Assembly (NCBI GenBank): GCA_025935755.1 | Contig: JAICUQ010000006.1 | Span: 1 to 50,962, forward strand | DNA length: 50,962 nt | Source of the DNA: Chthoniobacterales bacterium | GTDB taxonomy: Bacteria; Verrucomicrobiota; Verrucomicrobiia; Chthoniobacterales; UBA10450 | Reading direction: 5' to 3' | Shown: piece by piece, positions 41,043 to 49,297 of the stretch | Layout of the letters: every line of letters starts with the position of its first letter | How positions within the stretch are numbered: the stretch's first letter is position 1 | Made by a program: the position numbers and the translations under genes | The notes under the pieces: model-generated | What the model was told of the DNA's origin: nothing | Databases searched by the model: none | Seen by the model: the letters and a program-made list of their open reading frames with translations, nothing else

Positions 41043-42662
41043 ATGCCGCGAACGATTTCACTGCTGTTTGTAATTCTGTGCGCATCTGCTGCAGCAATCG
41101 CACCTGCCGAACCGCAGCATCGCGTGGTGATCGTAGTGTGGGACGGAATGCGTCCCGATTTTGTCACCGAGCAGAATACTCCGACGCTTTCGAAACTGGC
41201 TCGCGAGGGCGTGACCTTTCGTAATCATCATGCGGTTTATCCCAGTGCCACAATGGTAAATGGCACGGCCATGATGACCGGGGTTTATCCTGGCAGAAGC
41301 GGTATCATTGCGAACCATGTTTATCGGCCGGACATCGATCCCAACCACGTGATCGATGTCGAACTGTCATCCGTGGTAGCGAAGGGGGATGAGATCTCGG
41401 GTGGAAAATACATTGCCGTTCCCGCAATCGCCGAACTGGTGCAGGGCACACGCGCGCGTACCGTTATCACCGCTGCCAAAAACGTCGGGCTTTTGTTGGA
41501 TCGGAATTTAGGGCATCCCTCTGGCTTGCCCTCCGGTGACCACGCAAGCGAGACGCATGCGCTACCTTTGCATGCAGCCGCGAACAACAGTGTCACATTG
41601 TTCGCAGGTAAAGCGTTGCCCGCCTCAGCCCTTGATCCAATCACGGAAAAGCTTGGTCCTTTTCCGTCTGCTCTTTTGCAACGGGATCGCTGGACGACCA
41701 AAGCATTGTTAGACGTGTTTTGGAGAGATGGCGTACCGGCTTTTTCGGTTCTGTGGCTCGGCGAACCGGACCTTACGGAACATGCGACAGCGCCGGGTTC
41801 GCCTGCGGCCATAGGTGCGATCAAATCTGCCGATGAAAATCTCGCAGCCGTTCTTTCGGCATTGGATGAACGGAAGGCGCGCGGCACAACCGACATTTTT
41901 GTGGTATCGGATCATGGTTTCTCCACGATCAGACGTTCGATTGATCTGCCAAAGATTCTGAATGACGCGGGCTTTGTCGCCGCGACGGAATTCAAGGGAG
42001 AACCTAAACCAGGCGACATCATGATGGCCGGCAACGGCGGCAGCGTACTTTTCTATGTCACTGGACACGATGCTGCGGTGACCCGGCGCCTGGTCGAGTT
42101 TTTACAACAATCGGATTTCGCCGGAGTGATTTTTACGAAGCAAGCAATGGAAGGAACGTTCACTCTGGAGCAAGCGAGGATTGAAAATAGTCACGCCCCT
42201 GACGTCGTGATGGCGTTCGGATGGGACGCTTCCAAAAATCAATTTGGCGTGCCAGGAATGATCGATTCCGATTGGCAACGAGCAGCAGGAAAGGGAACAC
42301 ACGTTACGCTCAGCCGTTTCGACATGCACAACATGTTAATTGGCAGTGGCCCTGATTTTAAACGGGACGCAACGAACGATCTGCCTAGCGGAAACGTCGA
42401 TCTCGCTCCGACGATTTTGCAGATTCTCGGCCTCAAACCGGCAGAGAAGATAGACGGACGAATCCTGTCCGAAGCGATGACGGTCGCAACGCCTTCGCAA
42501 AAAGTCGAAACCAAAACCATTGACGCCACAAAAACTTTCCAATCGGGAAAGTGGCGGCAATCGCTTAAGATCTCGCGTGTCGGTTCCACGATCTATTTCG
42601 ATGAGGGAAACGGAGCGTTTGTGAAGCTGGCAGCGCCTGATGAATCACGGAGCGATCGCTGA
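41043..42662 (+). CDS. Secreted alkaline phosphatase superfamily protein (type I phosphodiesterase/nucleotide pyrophosphatase)
   Basis: 539 residues from ATG 41043, which starts a signal peptide (MPRTISLLFVILCASAAAIA). The ORF is open back to 40731 but that part overlaps lysS. Metal and nucleophile motifs: VVWDGMRPDF (Asp), YPSATMVNGTAMMTG (Thr nucleophile), LGEPDLTEHA (Asp, His) and FVVSDHGFSTIR (Asp-His), then SPHDVV-like NSHAPDVVMAF. Substrate could be nucleotides or phosphodiesters. The 3' end overlaps aroE by 18 bp tail to tail. Confidence 0.9.
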   Translation: MPRTISLLFVILCASAAAIAPAEPQHRVVIVVWDGMRPDFVTEQNTPTLSKLAREGVTFRNHHAVYPSATMVNGTAMMTGVYPGRSGIIANHVYRPDIDPNHVIDVELSSVVAKGDEISGGKYIAVPAIAELVQGTRARTVITAAKNVGLLLDRNLGHPSGLPSGDHASETHALPLHAAANNSVTLFAGKALPASALDPITEKLGPFPSALLQRDRWTTKALLDVFWRDGVPAFSVLWLGEPDLTEHATAPGSPAAIGAIKSADENLAAVLSALDERKARGTTDIFVVSDHGFSTIRRSIDLPKILNDAGFVAATEFKGEPKPGDIMMAGNGGSVLFYVTGHDAAVTRRLVEFLQQSDFAGVIFTKQAMEGTFTLEQARIENSHAPDVVMAFGWDASKNQFGVPGMIDSDWQRAAGKGTHVTLSRFDMHNMLIGSGPDFKRDATNDLPSGNVDLAPTILQILGLKPAEKIDGRILSEAMTVATPSQKVETKTIDATKTFQSGKWRQSLKISRVGSTIYFDEGNGAFVKLAAPDESRSDR

Positions 42663-43601
42663 ACGCATCACCTCGAGCGGTGCTTCGCGATTGAACCATG
42701 TTGAGAAGGATAATGCGCCCTGGTGCAGCAACATCGACAAACCATTGGCGCCGCGCGCGCCGGCTTCATCAGCTGCTCGAAGCAATGCAGTCCTGGCCGG
42801 GCGATAGACGCAATCGAATACAATGTGGTGCGGTGCGAGCAATCGTGCCGGAATCGGCGCGGGATCGCTGGGGTTCAAGCCGATCGGCGTGGCGTTGACG
42901 ATCAGGTCAATGTCTGGGAGTTGCGCGCGAATCGCCGTCTCGTCCCATGGCACCGCTTCGAGTCGTCCCACGGGACCGAGCACGCGGGGTTCGACGAAGA
43001 AACCGCGCAACCGCTGCATAAGCATACTGGTCTTATCAGGCGTGCGGTTCACCAGAACCAGGCGCTCGCAATTTTCCAAGGCGCATTGCCAGGCAATGGC
43101 ATAACCGGTGCCTCCGCCGGCGCCAAGGATCATCACGCGCAAATCGCGTAAATCGATTGAGAACTCGCTGCGAACCGCTCGTGAGAATCCTTCGGCGTCC
43201 GTATTTGAACCGACCAATTTTTTATCATGCAACCGTATGGTGTTGACCGAACCGCAGCGGGTCGCTGATTCATCAGCCTCGTCGATTTGCCTGAGCCCCG
43301 CAATCTTGTGGGGGACCGTGAGATTGATTCCGACAAAATCCAGGTCCCTCACCGAACGGAGGGCTGCGCGCAGTTCGTTAGGCCGGATGTGAAATCGCGT
43401 GTATTGCATTTTGATGTCGAAGTCGCGCAACGCCGCGTTTTGCATTTGCGGGGAAAGCGAATGCGCCACCGGGTCGCCGAAAATGCCGAGACGAATTAGC
43501 GGATCGACGCCGCGTGTGATTTCGCTCCAGCGCTCAAGATCGGCCAGTGTGTAACGGTCGGTGGTTTTTTGTTCTTCTTTCACGTGGTGCCGTGATCTCA
43601 T
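42645..43601 (-). CDS. aroE: Shikimate dehydrogenase
   Basis: Reduces 3-dehydroshikimate with NADPH in the aromatic amino-acid pathway. About 318 residues from ATG 43601 (GTG at 43607 is possible), longer than the usual 270 because of an N-terminal tail of about 40. Motifs: GIFGDPVAHSLSPQMQNAA, NLTVPHK with the catalytic Lys, GSNTDAEGF with the catalytic Asp, and LGAGGGTGYAIAWQCALENC for NADP. Interesting as tryptophan synthesis input while the kynurenine genes break tryptophan down. Confidence 0.94.
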   Translation of the reverse strand: MRSRHHVKEEQKTTDRYTLADLERWSEITRGVDPLIRLGIFGDPVAHSLSPQMQNAALRDFDIKMQYTRFHIRPNELRAALRSVRDLDFVGINLTVPHKIAGLRQIDEADESATRCGSVNTIRLHDKKLVGSNTDAEGFSRAVRSEFSIDLRDLRVMILGAGGGTGYAIAWQCALENCERLVLVNRTPDKTSMLMQRLRGFFVEPRVLGPVGRLEAVPWDETAIRAQLPDIDLIVNATPIGLNPSDPAPIPARLLAPHHIVFDCVYRPARTALLRAADEAGARGANGLSMLLHQGALSFSTWFNREAPLEVMRSAIAP

Positions 43602-43647
43602 TAACACCCTGCTTTAGCTGGATGTTAGAAGCAAACTATGGCGTCTG

Positions 43648-43747
43648 AACCGCTTCAGCGGTTTAGAGTAGGAAGCAGGATGGAGAGAAACCGCTGAAGC
43701 GGTTGGAGCCGCGCGAAGTGTTTTCGGCACCGCGCTTAAGCGCGGTG
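43648..43747. repeat. Cluster of three palindromes before glnS
   Basis: AACCGCTTCAGCGGTT at 43648-43663, AACCGCTGAAGCGGTT at 43689-43704 (the same dyad, inverted centre) and CACCGCGCTTAAGCGCGGTG at 43728-43747, each perfect. They lie between divergent aroE and glnS and could be REP-like elements or control sites. Confidence 0.85.
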
Positions 43748-43819
43748 TTAATGAAAAGTTACGTTCGTGGCGCACTGAAGTTGTCGACCCGCGCTTTCGC
43801 CGATAACTTGCGCGGCCCA

Positions 43820-45493
43820 ATGACAACCGAAACAGAAAGACCATCCGACTTTATTCGCGACATCATCGCGGAGGATCTGCGCACTGGGAAATACAACAAA
43901 ATCGTCACCCGGTTTCCGCCTGAGCCGAATGGTTACCTGCACATCGGCCACGCAAAATCGATCTGTCTAAATTTTGGAATTGCGCGCGAGTTTGGCGGCA
44001 TCTGCAACATCCGCATGGACGACACCAATCCGACAAAAGAGGAAGCAGAATATGTCCGGTCAATTATGGCGGACGTGCATTGGTTGATCGATGGCTGGGC
44101 AGACAAACGACTCGGCGGCGCGCCGGTCTATGCCTCCGATTATTTCGACCGGTTTTACCACTACGCCCTGGAACTGATCGGTAAAGGCAACGCCTACGTT
44201 GACGACATGACTCCGCAGGAAACCGATGAGTATCGCCGTCTGGGCAAGCCCAGCCGTTTTCGGGACCGCCCGATCGACGAAAGTCTCGAACTGTTTGCCC
44301 GAATGAAAGGGGGCGAGTTTCCTGATGGCGCCCGCACGTTGCGCGCAAAGATTGACGTCAACGCGGCGAACGTCTGGTTACGCGACCCGGTGCTCTATCG
44401 CATCCGGCATGCGACGCATCATCGCACCGGCGATAAATGGTGCATTTACCCGATGTACGATTGGGCGCATACGCTGAGCGATTACATCGAAGGCATCACA
44501 CACTCAATTTGCACTCTCGAGTTCGAAGTGCACCGGCCGCTTTACGATTGGATTCTCGACGCGCTCGAAATTCCTGAGCCTCGTCCTCATCAGTATGAGT
44601 TCGCGAGATTCAATCTGACATACACGGTCATGAGCAAGCGCAAACTTATCCAGCTCGTGAATGAGAACCTGGTCAATGGCTGGGACGATCCGCGGATGTT
44701 GACCATTTCAGGTTTGCGACGGCGCGGTGTGCCCCCGACAGCTTTGAGGAGCCTGGCGTACAATGTCGGGATCACAAAATATCCGAGTACGACCGACATG
44801 GCTCTGCTCGAACATACAACGCGTGATGAACTCAATCGCATCGCAACGCGCCGCCTCGTCGTGCTGCGACCGATTAAAGTTGTGCTCACAAATTATCCCG
44901 AAGGAAAAACCGAAGAACTGGACGCCATTAATAATCCGGAGGATCCAAATGCCGGGATCCGTAAGATTCCTTTCGGCCGCGAGCTTTACATTGAGCATGA
45001 CGATTTCATGGAAACGCCGCCACCGAAATATTTCCGGCTTCGTCCGGGCGGCGAGGTGCGCCTGAAATACGCTTACATCATCAAATGCGAAGAAGTGGTG
45101 AAAGATGCCGCTGGCAACGTGACGGAGCTGCGATGCAGCGTTGATCTGGACAGCAAGTCAGGTGGACCAACGGCCGGCCGCAGAATCAAGGGGACGATTC
45201 ATTGGGTCAGCGCGACCCACGCGCTGGATGCGCAGGTCCGATTGTACGATCGACTTTTTACCGTGCCTGAGCCGGATGCTGACGGCGATTTCAAATCATT
45301 CATCAATCGCGATTCGCTCGAAGTAGCACACGCAAAGTGCGAACCGGCGCTTGCAAATGCGTGTCCGGAGGAACGCTATCAGTTTGAACGCCTCGGCTAT
45401 TTCGCGCTGGATCCTGACTCGACGCCGCAGAAACAAGTCTGGAATCGTACGGCGACGCTTCGCGATACCTGGGCGAAGACGGCGACAAAATAA
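43820..45493 (+). CDS. glnS: Glutaminyl-tRNA synthetase
   Basis: Charges tRNA-Gln directly. 557 residues from ATG 43820 (MTTETERPSDFIRDIIAEDL), close to the 554 of E. coli; the upstream extension runs through repeats. Class I signature HIGH in GYLHIGHAKSICLNF and KMSKS-like VMSKRKL. Typical RFPPEPNGYLHIGH and RMDDTNP, WCIYPMYDWAHTLSDYIEGI. Two beta-barrel anticodon domains at the C-terminus. Confidence 0.97.
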   Translation: MTTETERPSDFIRDIIAEDLRTGKYNKIVTRFPPEPNGYLHIGHAKSICLNFGIAREFGGICNIRMDDTNPTKEEAEYVRSIMADVHWLIDGWADKRLGGAPVYASDYFDRFYHYALELIGKGNAYVDDMTPQETDEYRRLGKPSRFRDRPIDESLELFARMKGGEFPDGARTLRAKIDVNAANVWLRDPVLYRIRHATHHRTGDKWCIYPMYDWAHTLSDYIEGITHSICTLEFEVHRPLYDWILDALEIPEPRPHQYEFARFNLTYTVMSKRKLIQLVNENLVNGWDDPRMLTISGLRRRGVPPTALRSLAYNVGITKYPSTTDMALLEHTTRDELNRIATRRLVVLRPIKVVLTNYPEGKTEELDAINNPEDPNAGIRKIPFGRELYIEHDDFMETPPPKYFRLRPGGEVRLKYAYIIKCEEVVKDAAGNVTELRCSVDLDSKSGGPTAGRRIKGTIHWVSATHALDAQVRLYDRLFTVPEPDADGDFKSFINRDSLEVAHAKCEPALANACPEERYQFERLGYFALDPDSTPQKQVWNRTATLRDTWAKTATK

Positions 45494-45500
45494 ATCGCGT

Positions 45501-45614
45501 GTCATCCTGAGTCGCGAAGGCGACGAAGGATCTCTCGATCGGGAATATATTACAGAACGTAGCTTGCGTGAGGTTCCGCTGTTTCGGGAGGTCCCTCGCT
45601 TCGCTCGGGATGAC
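45501..45614. repeat. GTCATCCTGAG palindromic repeat between glnS and gltX
   Basis: Outer arms GTCATCCTGAGTCGCGAAGG and CGCTTCGCTCGGGATGAC fill the whole 127-bp gap between the convergent glnS and gltX. Complete member of the family found inside rnd. Likely a hairpin at both mRNA ends. Confidence 0.85.
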
Positions 45615-45620
45615 AGCACG

Positions 45621-46943
45621 TTAAAAAGTGGAAAGCGCGCGATCGATTCGAGCCAGTACTTTTTCTTTGCCGAGCACTTCGAGCAGATGATACAGGCTCG
45701 GACCCACAGTGCTGCCGGTCGTCGCCAGCCGTACCGGGTGAACGATTGCGCGAATTTTCACGCCGAGCTCTGCCGCGGTATTTTTTAGTGCAGCTTCAAC
45801 TTCTGCGGCGTCGAATTTCTCAAGTGCAGCCAAGCTATCGCGAACGGCTTTTAGCCGCGGTCTGTTTTCAGCAGTGAAATGCTTCGCCGCGCCCTGGGGA
45901 TCGTAACCGAAATCATCCGTAAAGTAGAATCCGCAATAAGGCGGCAACTCGTCGAATGTGTTGATCTTGCCTTTGCACGTTTGGAGGGCCGCACGGACGT
46001 ATTGCTCCGGATAGTCGTCGACCTTGACGCCGCTCGACTTCAGCCTGGCGACCGCTAATTGGTAAAAATTCTCGTCGCTGAGCTCGCGCGCATATTCGCC
46101 ATTCAACCAATGCAGTTTGTCCGGATCGAATGTGGCCGAGCTGCGGCCAATATTCTTCACGTCGAAAATCCGGATGATCTCGCCGATGTCCAACTTCTCT
46201 CGATCATCCTTCGGCGACCAACCGAGCAGGCAAAGATAGTTGCGGACTGCTGCGGGAAGGAAACCACGCTGAATGTAATACTCCACGCGCGCGCCCGCGT
46301 CTCGCTTGCTCATTTTTGTCCCATCACGATTAAGAATGAGCGGAATATGCGCATAATTCGGCGGCGTAGCGCCTAACGCGCGAATGAGTTCGATGTGCTT
46401 GGGCGTATTCGAGAGATGATCTTCGCCCCGGATGACGTGGGAGATTTTCATTTCCAGATCGTCGACGACGTTGACGAAGTGGAAAATCCAAGAGCCATCG
46501 GGCCGACGGATCGTCATGTCCGGGTGCGTGGCAGGATTGCTGAGATCAAAATCGATTCTGCCGCAGACGAGATCATCTACGATGACATGTTCGCGTGGTG
46601 AACGGAATCGTAACGCGCCCTGGTCTTCGAAAATGTGACTGCCGTCCTGAAGCTTCTTCAGGTAACGCTCATAAAGCTCCGTGCGCTCGCTCTGCAAATA
46701 CGGTCCGAAATCGCCGCCTACATGCGGCCCTTCGTCCCAATTCAAGCCCAGCCATTCCAATCCTTCATAAATGGCGGCCATGGCCTCCTCCGTGTTGCGC
46801 TTTGTATCGGTATCTTCGATGCGCAAGACGAATTTCCCGCCGTGATGCCGCGCAAACAGCCAGTTGAATAGGGCAGTGCGTGCTCCGCCTATGTGCAAAA
46901 AGCCAGTAGGCGAGGGGGCGAAGCGAACGCGGACTTCAGGCAT
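45621..46943 (-). CDS. gltX: Glutamyl-tRNA synthetase
   Basis: Charges tRNA-Glu. 440 residues, somewhat shorter than the 471 of E. coli. HIGH motif variant FAPSPTGFLHIGGARTALFN, LRIEDTDTKRNTEEAM, and KMSKRDAGARVEYY (KMSKS loop). Lies 7 bp from the repeat that separates it from glnS. A pair of related class Ic synthetases facing each other is notable but both look complete. Confidence 0.96.
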   Translation of the reverse strand: MPEVRVRFAPSPTGFLHIGGARTALFNWLFARHHGGKFVLRIEDTDTKRNTEEAMAAIYEGLEWLGLNWDEGPHVGGDFGPYLQSERTELYERYLKKLQDGSHIFEDQGALRFRSPREHVIVDDLVCGRIDFDLSNPATHPDMTIRRPDGSWIFHFVNVVDDLEMKISHVIRGEDHLSNTPKHIELIRALGATPPNYAHIPLILNRDGTKMSKRDAGARVEYYIQRGFLPAAVRNYLCLLGWSPKDDREKLDIGEIIRIFDVKNIGRSSATFDPDKLHWLNGEYARELSDENFYQLAVARLKSSGVKVDDYPEQYVRAALQTCKGKINTFDELPPYCGFYFTDDFGYDPQGAAKHFTAENRPRLKAVRDSLAALEKFDAAEVEAALKNTAAELGVKIRAIVHPVRLATTGSTVGPSLYHLLEVLGKEKVLARIDRALSTF

Positions 46944-47036
46944 TGGAGTGATGGAGCAGTGGAATCATGAAGTAATGCATTTTTTTCTTGGTTGTGTCAG
47001 CCATTAACTCCAGCACTCCAATACTCCATTACTCTA
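46944..47036. repeat. Inverted GGAGTRATGGAG simple repeats
   Basis: GGAGTGATGGAGCAGTGGAA at 46945-46964 faces CTCCAGCACTCCAATACTCC at 47008-47027 across a short AT-rich spacer with TTTTTTT; the tract fills the gap between gltX and tilS and may end the tilS transcript. Confidence 0.55.
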
Positions 47037-48099
47037 AAAAAATCTTCTTGGCTCGGCGCCGCGCGTGTTGATTTCCGGGAAGATTCACTTTTGCAATCGA
47101 ACCCTCAGGATCTACTAACGACCGAACCCGTTCGATGGCATCGAATCCAACGTCCGGAATGTTTTGTGCACGCAACCATTTCAAGACCGCCCGACGCTGA
47201 AGCGCGATTGGCAAAGCGCGTAATTTTTGGACCGACAGACTTCGTGTTGCATATGCAACAAAAAGTTGCTCAAGATTTGGCGATTGGTTCTCAATCCATT
47301 TCTCTTCATCGGCAGCGATGATCGCTGTTCGCCAGATGTTTTGCCGGATGTTGCGGCCGACCGCTTTTTCCAGGTACGGAATCACCCGACGCCGGATACG
47401 GTTTCGGAGCGGAGTGAGATTTTCGTTTGTAACGTCTTCGCGAAATGTCAGCCGGTGCTCGGTCACGTAATCATCGATCTCAGTACGCCAGGCGCCGAGA
47501 AATGGGCGCACGACCGTCAGGTCGATGCGGTTGATGCGCCGTGTGGAAATTTCCTGCATCGCAGAAAGACCAGCGTTGCCGGCGCCCCGAAACAGATTGA
47601 TCAGCAATGTTTCGACCAAGTCGTCTGCGTGATGCGCGACGAAGATTGTTCGGCAGTTTCGGCGCCGTGCGATTTCAGCAAAAAACGCGTAGCGCGCCTC
47701 ACGCGCCGCAGTTTCGATCGACATCTTCTTTTTCTTCGTGAGCTCAAGGATGTTGGCAGAACCGAGTTCGAATTCGATCCCGCCAGCCTTTGTAACGCGA
47801 GCGGATCGATTGTCCGCCCGTGCGGCTGGCTGGCGGAGCGGCTGCCCTACAGCTTTCCCGTTGTAGCGCTCGGCAAGTCTCTCAACAAACCGCGCATCGG
47901 CATCGCTCGATCGTCCGCGTAACCGGTGATTTAGATGGCAAACGATCAGGCGCTTGTAACCGCGGCTGATCAGCCAGTGAAGTAGCGCGACGGAATCGCG
48001 CCCGCCAGATACGCCGACCAAGTAGCGTGCACCCGGCGGAAAAGCGCGGGTTAAGCCCGGTTTCAATTCAAGCGAAAGCACGGTGAAAGAGTAGCGCAT
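47029..48099 (-). CDS. tilS: tRNA(Ile)-lysidine synthetase
   Basis: Modifies C34 of tRNA-Ile(CAU) with lysine. 356 residues from ATG 48099; the ORF is open to 48141, and a GTG at 48081 gives VLSLELKPGLTRAF. PP-loop ATPase motif GVSGGRDSVALLHWL, then CHLNHRLRGRSSDADARFVE, IFVAHHADDLVETLLINLFR and GNAGLSAMQE. C-terminal domain short. The first codons (ATGCGCTAC) fall inside a palindromic repeat, so the true start may be the GTG. Its first about 200 bp are duplicated upstream. Confidence 0.93.
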   Translation of the reverse strand: MRYSFTVLSLELKPGLTRAFPPGARYLVGVSGGRDSVALLHWLISRGYKRLIVCHLNHRLRGRSSDADARFVERLAERYNGKAVGQPLRQPAARADNRSARVTKAGGIEFELGSANILELTKKKKMSIETAAREARYAFFAEIARRRNCRTIFVAHHADDLVETLLINLFRGAGNAGLSAMQEISTRRINRIDLTVVRPFLGAWRTEIDDYVTEHRLTFREDVTNENLTPLRNRIRRRVIPYLEKAVGRNIRQNIWRTAIIAADEEKWIENQSPNLEQLFVAYATRSLSVQKLRALPIALQRRAVLKWLRAQNIPDVGFDAIERVRSLVDPEGSIAKVNLPGNQHARRRAKKIFLE

Positions 48100-48470
48100 G
48101 CGTTCCGCTTGCGAACCGTAAAACGCGCAAGCCGGAGGCATGCGCTACCTTTTGACTCAACTCGATCGTGCGCGTAACCGGTGATTTAGATAGCAAACGA
48201 TCAGGTGCTTGTAACCGCGGCTGATCAGCCAATGAAGTAGCGCGACGGAATCGCGCCCGCCAGAGACGCCGATCAAATAGAGTGCATCCGGGGGAAAAGC
48301 GCGGGTTAAGCCCGGTTTCAATTCAAGCGAAAGCACGGTGAAAGAGTAGCGCATGCGTCCCGCTTGCGAACCCTAAAACGCGCAAGCCGGAGGCATGCGC
48401 TACCTTTTGACTCACTCGATCGTCCGCGTAACCGGTGATTTAGATGACAAACGATCAGGCGCTTGTCACC
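47906..48470. repeat. Tandem repeat of a 255-bp unit (two full, one partial)
   Basis: Unit 1 47906-48160, unit 2 48161-48414 and a 56-bp start of unit 3 at 48415-48470, each beginning CTCGATCGTSCGCGTAACCG. Each unit holds the tilS start region plus the palindrome GTAGCGCATGCGTYCCGCTT ... AAGCCGGAGGCATGCGCTAC. Confidence 0.9.
48157..48354 (-). pseudogene. Truncated duplicate of the tilS 5' end
   Basis: 65-codon ORF, about 90% identical to the first 65 residues of the TilS entry (GVSGGRDSVALLHWLISRGY kept, PPGARYLVG changed to PPDALYLIG). It stops where the duplicated unit ends. The P-loop is intact but the rest of the enzyme is missing, so it should have no activity. Confidence 0.9.
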
Positions 48471-48889
48471 GAAGTTGCTGGTATACGTGAATCACGTATA
48501 GCCACGCACCGCGAACCCGGAGTGAATACTTCCGATCTCGTCAATCGCCCGTGGTGCGACGCGAGTTCTTCGCCATGAGCAACGCTTGGTGTGTGGGCGA
48601 AACGGCGTGGGAAAATCCCGTCCTTCGCACCCCAATGCAAAACTTCCCGTGCTCATTCTCCAGAAGAACCATTTCGTACGCCGTTTTCTGTAGCCTTCTC
48701 AAAGAATGACGACTTCCCGGTCGTCACTCCTCGGTATATGAGCGACGAAACGTCTCTCGCCGGAGCAGGCGATAAAATAATCTGGAATCCAGGAATCCAT
48801 GAATTCATTATCCCGTCCGGTATGACCGATCGATATGCGCGCGACGTTGTTCCAATACAGACATCAAACATCGAACCTCGAAACACTTT
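48415..48889. other. Gap between tilS duplication and terB
   Basis: Contains the end of the tandem repeat and, at 48481-48500, a copy of the palindrome TATACGTGAATCACGTATA. The rest (48500-48889) holds no gene I can support; a weak + strand open frame of 100 codons lacks family signals. Confidence 0.55.
48481..48499. repeat. 19-bp palindrome TATACGTGAATCACGTATA, copy 1
   Basis: Perfect dyad around a central A/T base. Further copies at 49602-49618 (one end shortened) and 50033-50051. Confidence 0.85.
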
Positions 48890-49297
48890 ATGAGCCTACT
48901 CAAAAAATTGTTCCATCGCTCCGAAGCGCCGAATGATGGCCTCACCCAGCCGCAGCGTGAGGCGATCGTCGACTTGCTCAACTATTGCATGTACGCCGAC
49001 AACCTGGTCATGCTCGCGGAGGACAGATTGATCGCGGACGTGGCCGCGAAGTTTAATTGGGATCCGAAAGCCGTACCGTTCGACCAGTTCGATGCGAGAT
49101 CGGTTGGCAACGCACGCAACGCGAGAGAAAGCAAAGTATACAGAGATAAATTCCTCGGTTCCATAAAGGAGCGGCTCGACACTCCAGCGGTGAGGATGAA
49201 GGCATTGGACCTATGCCAGGAACTCTTTCTCGCTGACGGCGCCCAGTCCGAGGAAGAAGACGAGATGTTTGAAAATCTAAAGCCGCTGCTGGAATAG
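48890..49297 (+). CDS. TerB-like (tellurite resistance) helical protein
   Basis: 135 residues: MSLLKKLFHRSEAPNDGLTQ, then QREAIVDLLNYCMYADNLVM, EDRLIADVAAKFNWD, VRMKALDLCQELFLADGAQS and EEEDEMFENL. The helical pattern with MYADN and LFLADGxxxxEE matches the TerB/DjlA N-terminal fold, thought to bind divalent metal through acidic residues. No ter operon is around it, so a general stress or trafficking role is more likely than tellurite resistance. Confidence 0.8.
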   Translation: MSLLKKLFHRSEAPNDGLTQPQREAIVDLLNYCMYADNLVMLAEDRLIADVAAKFNWDPKAVPFDQFDARSVGNARNARESKVYRDKFLGSIKERLDTPAVRMKALDLCQELFLADGAQSEEEDEMFENLKPLLE

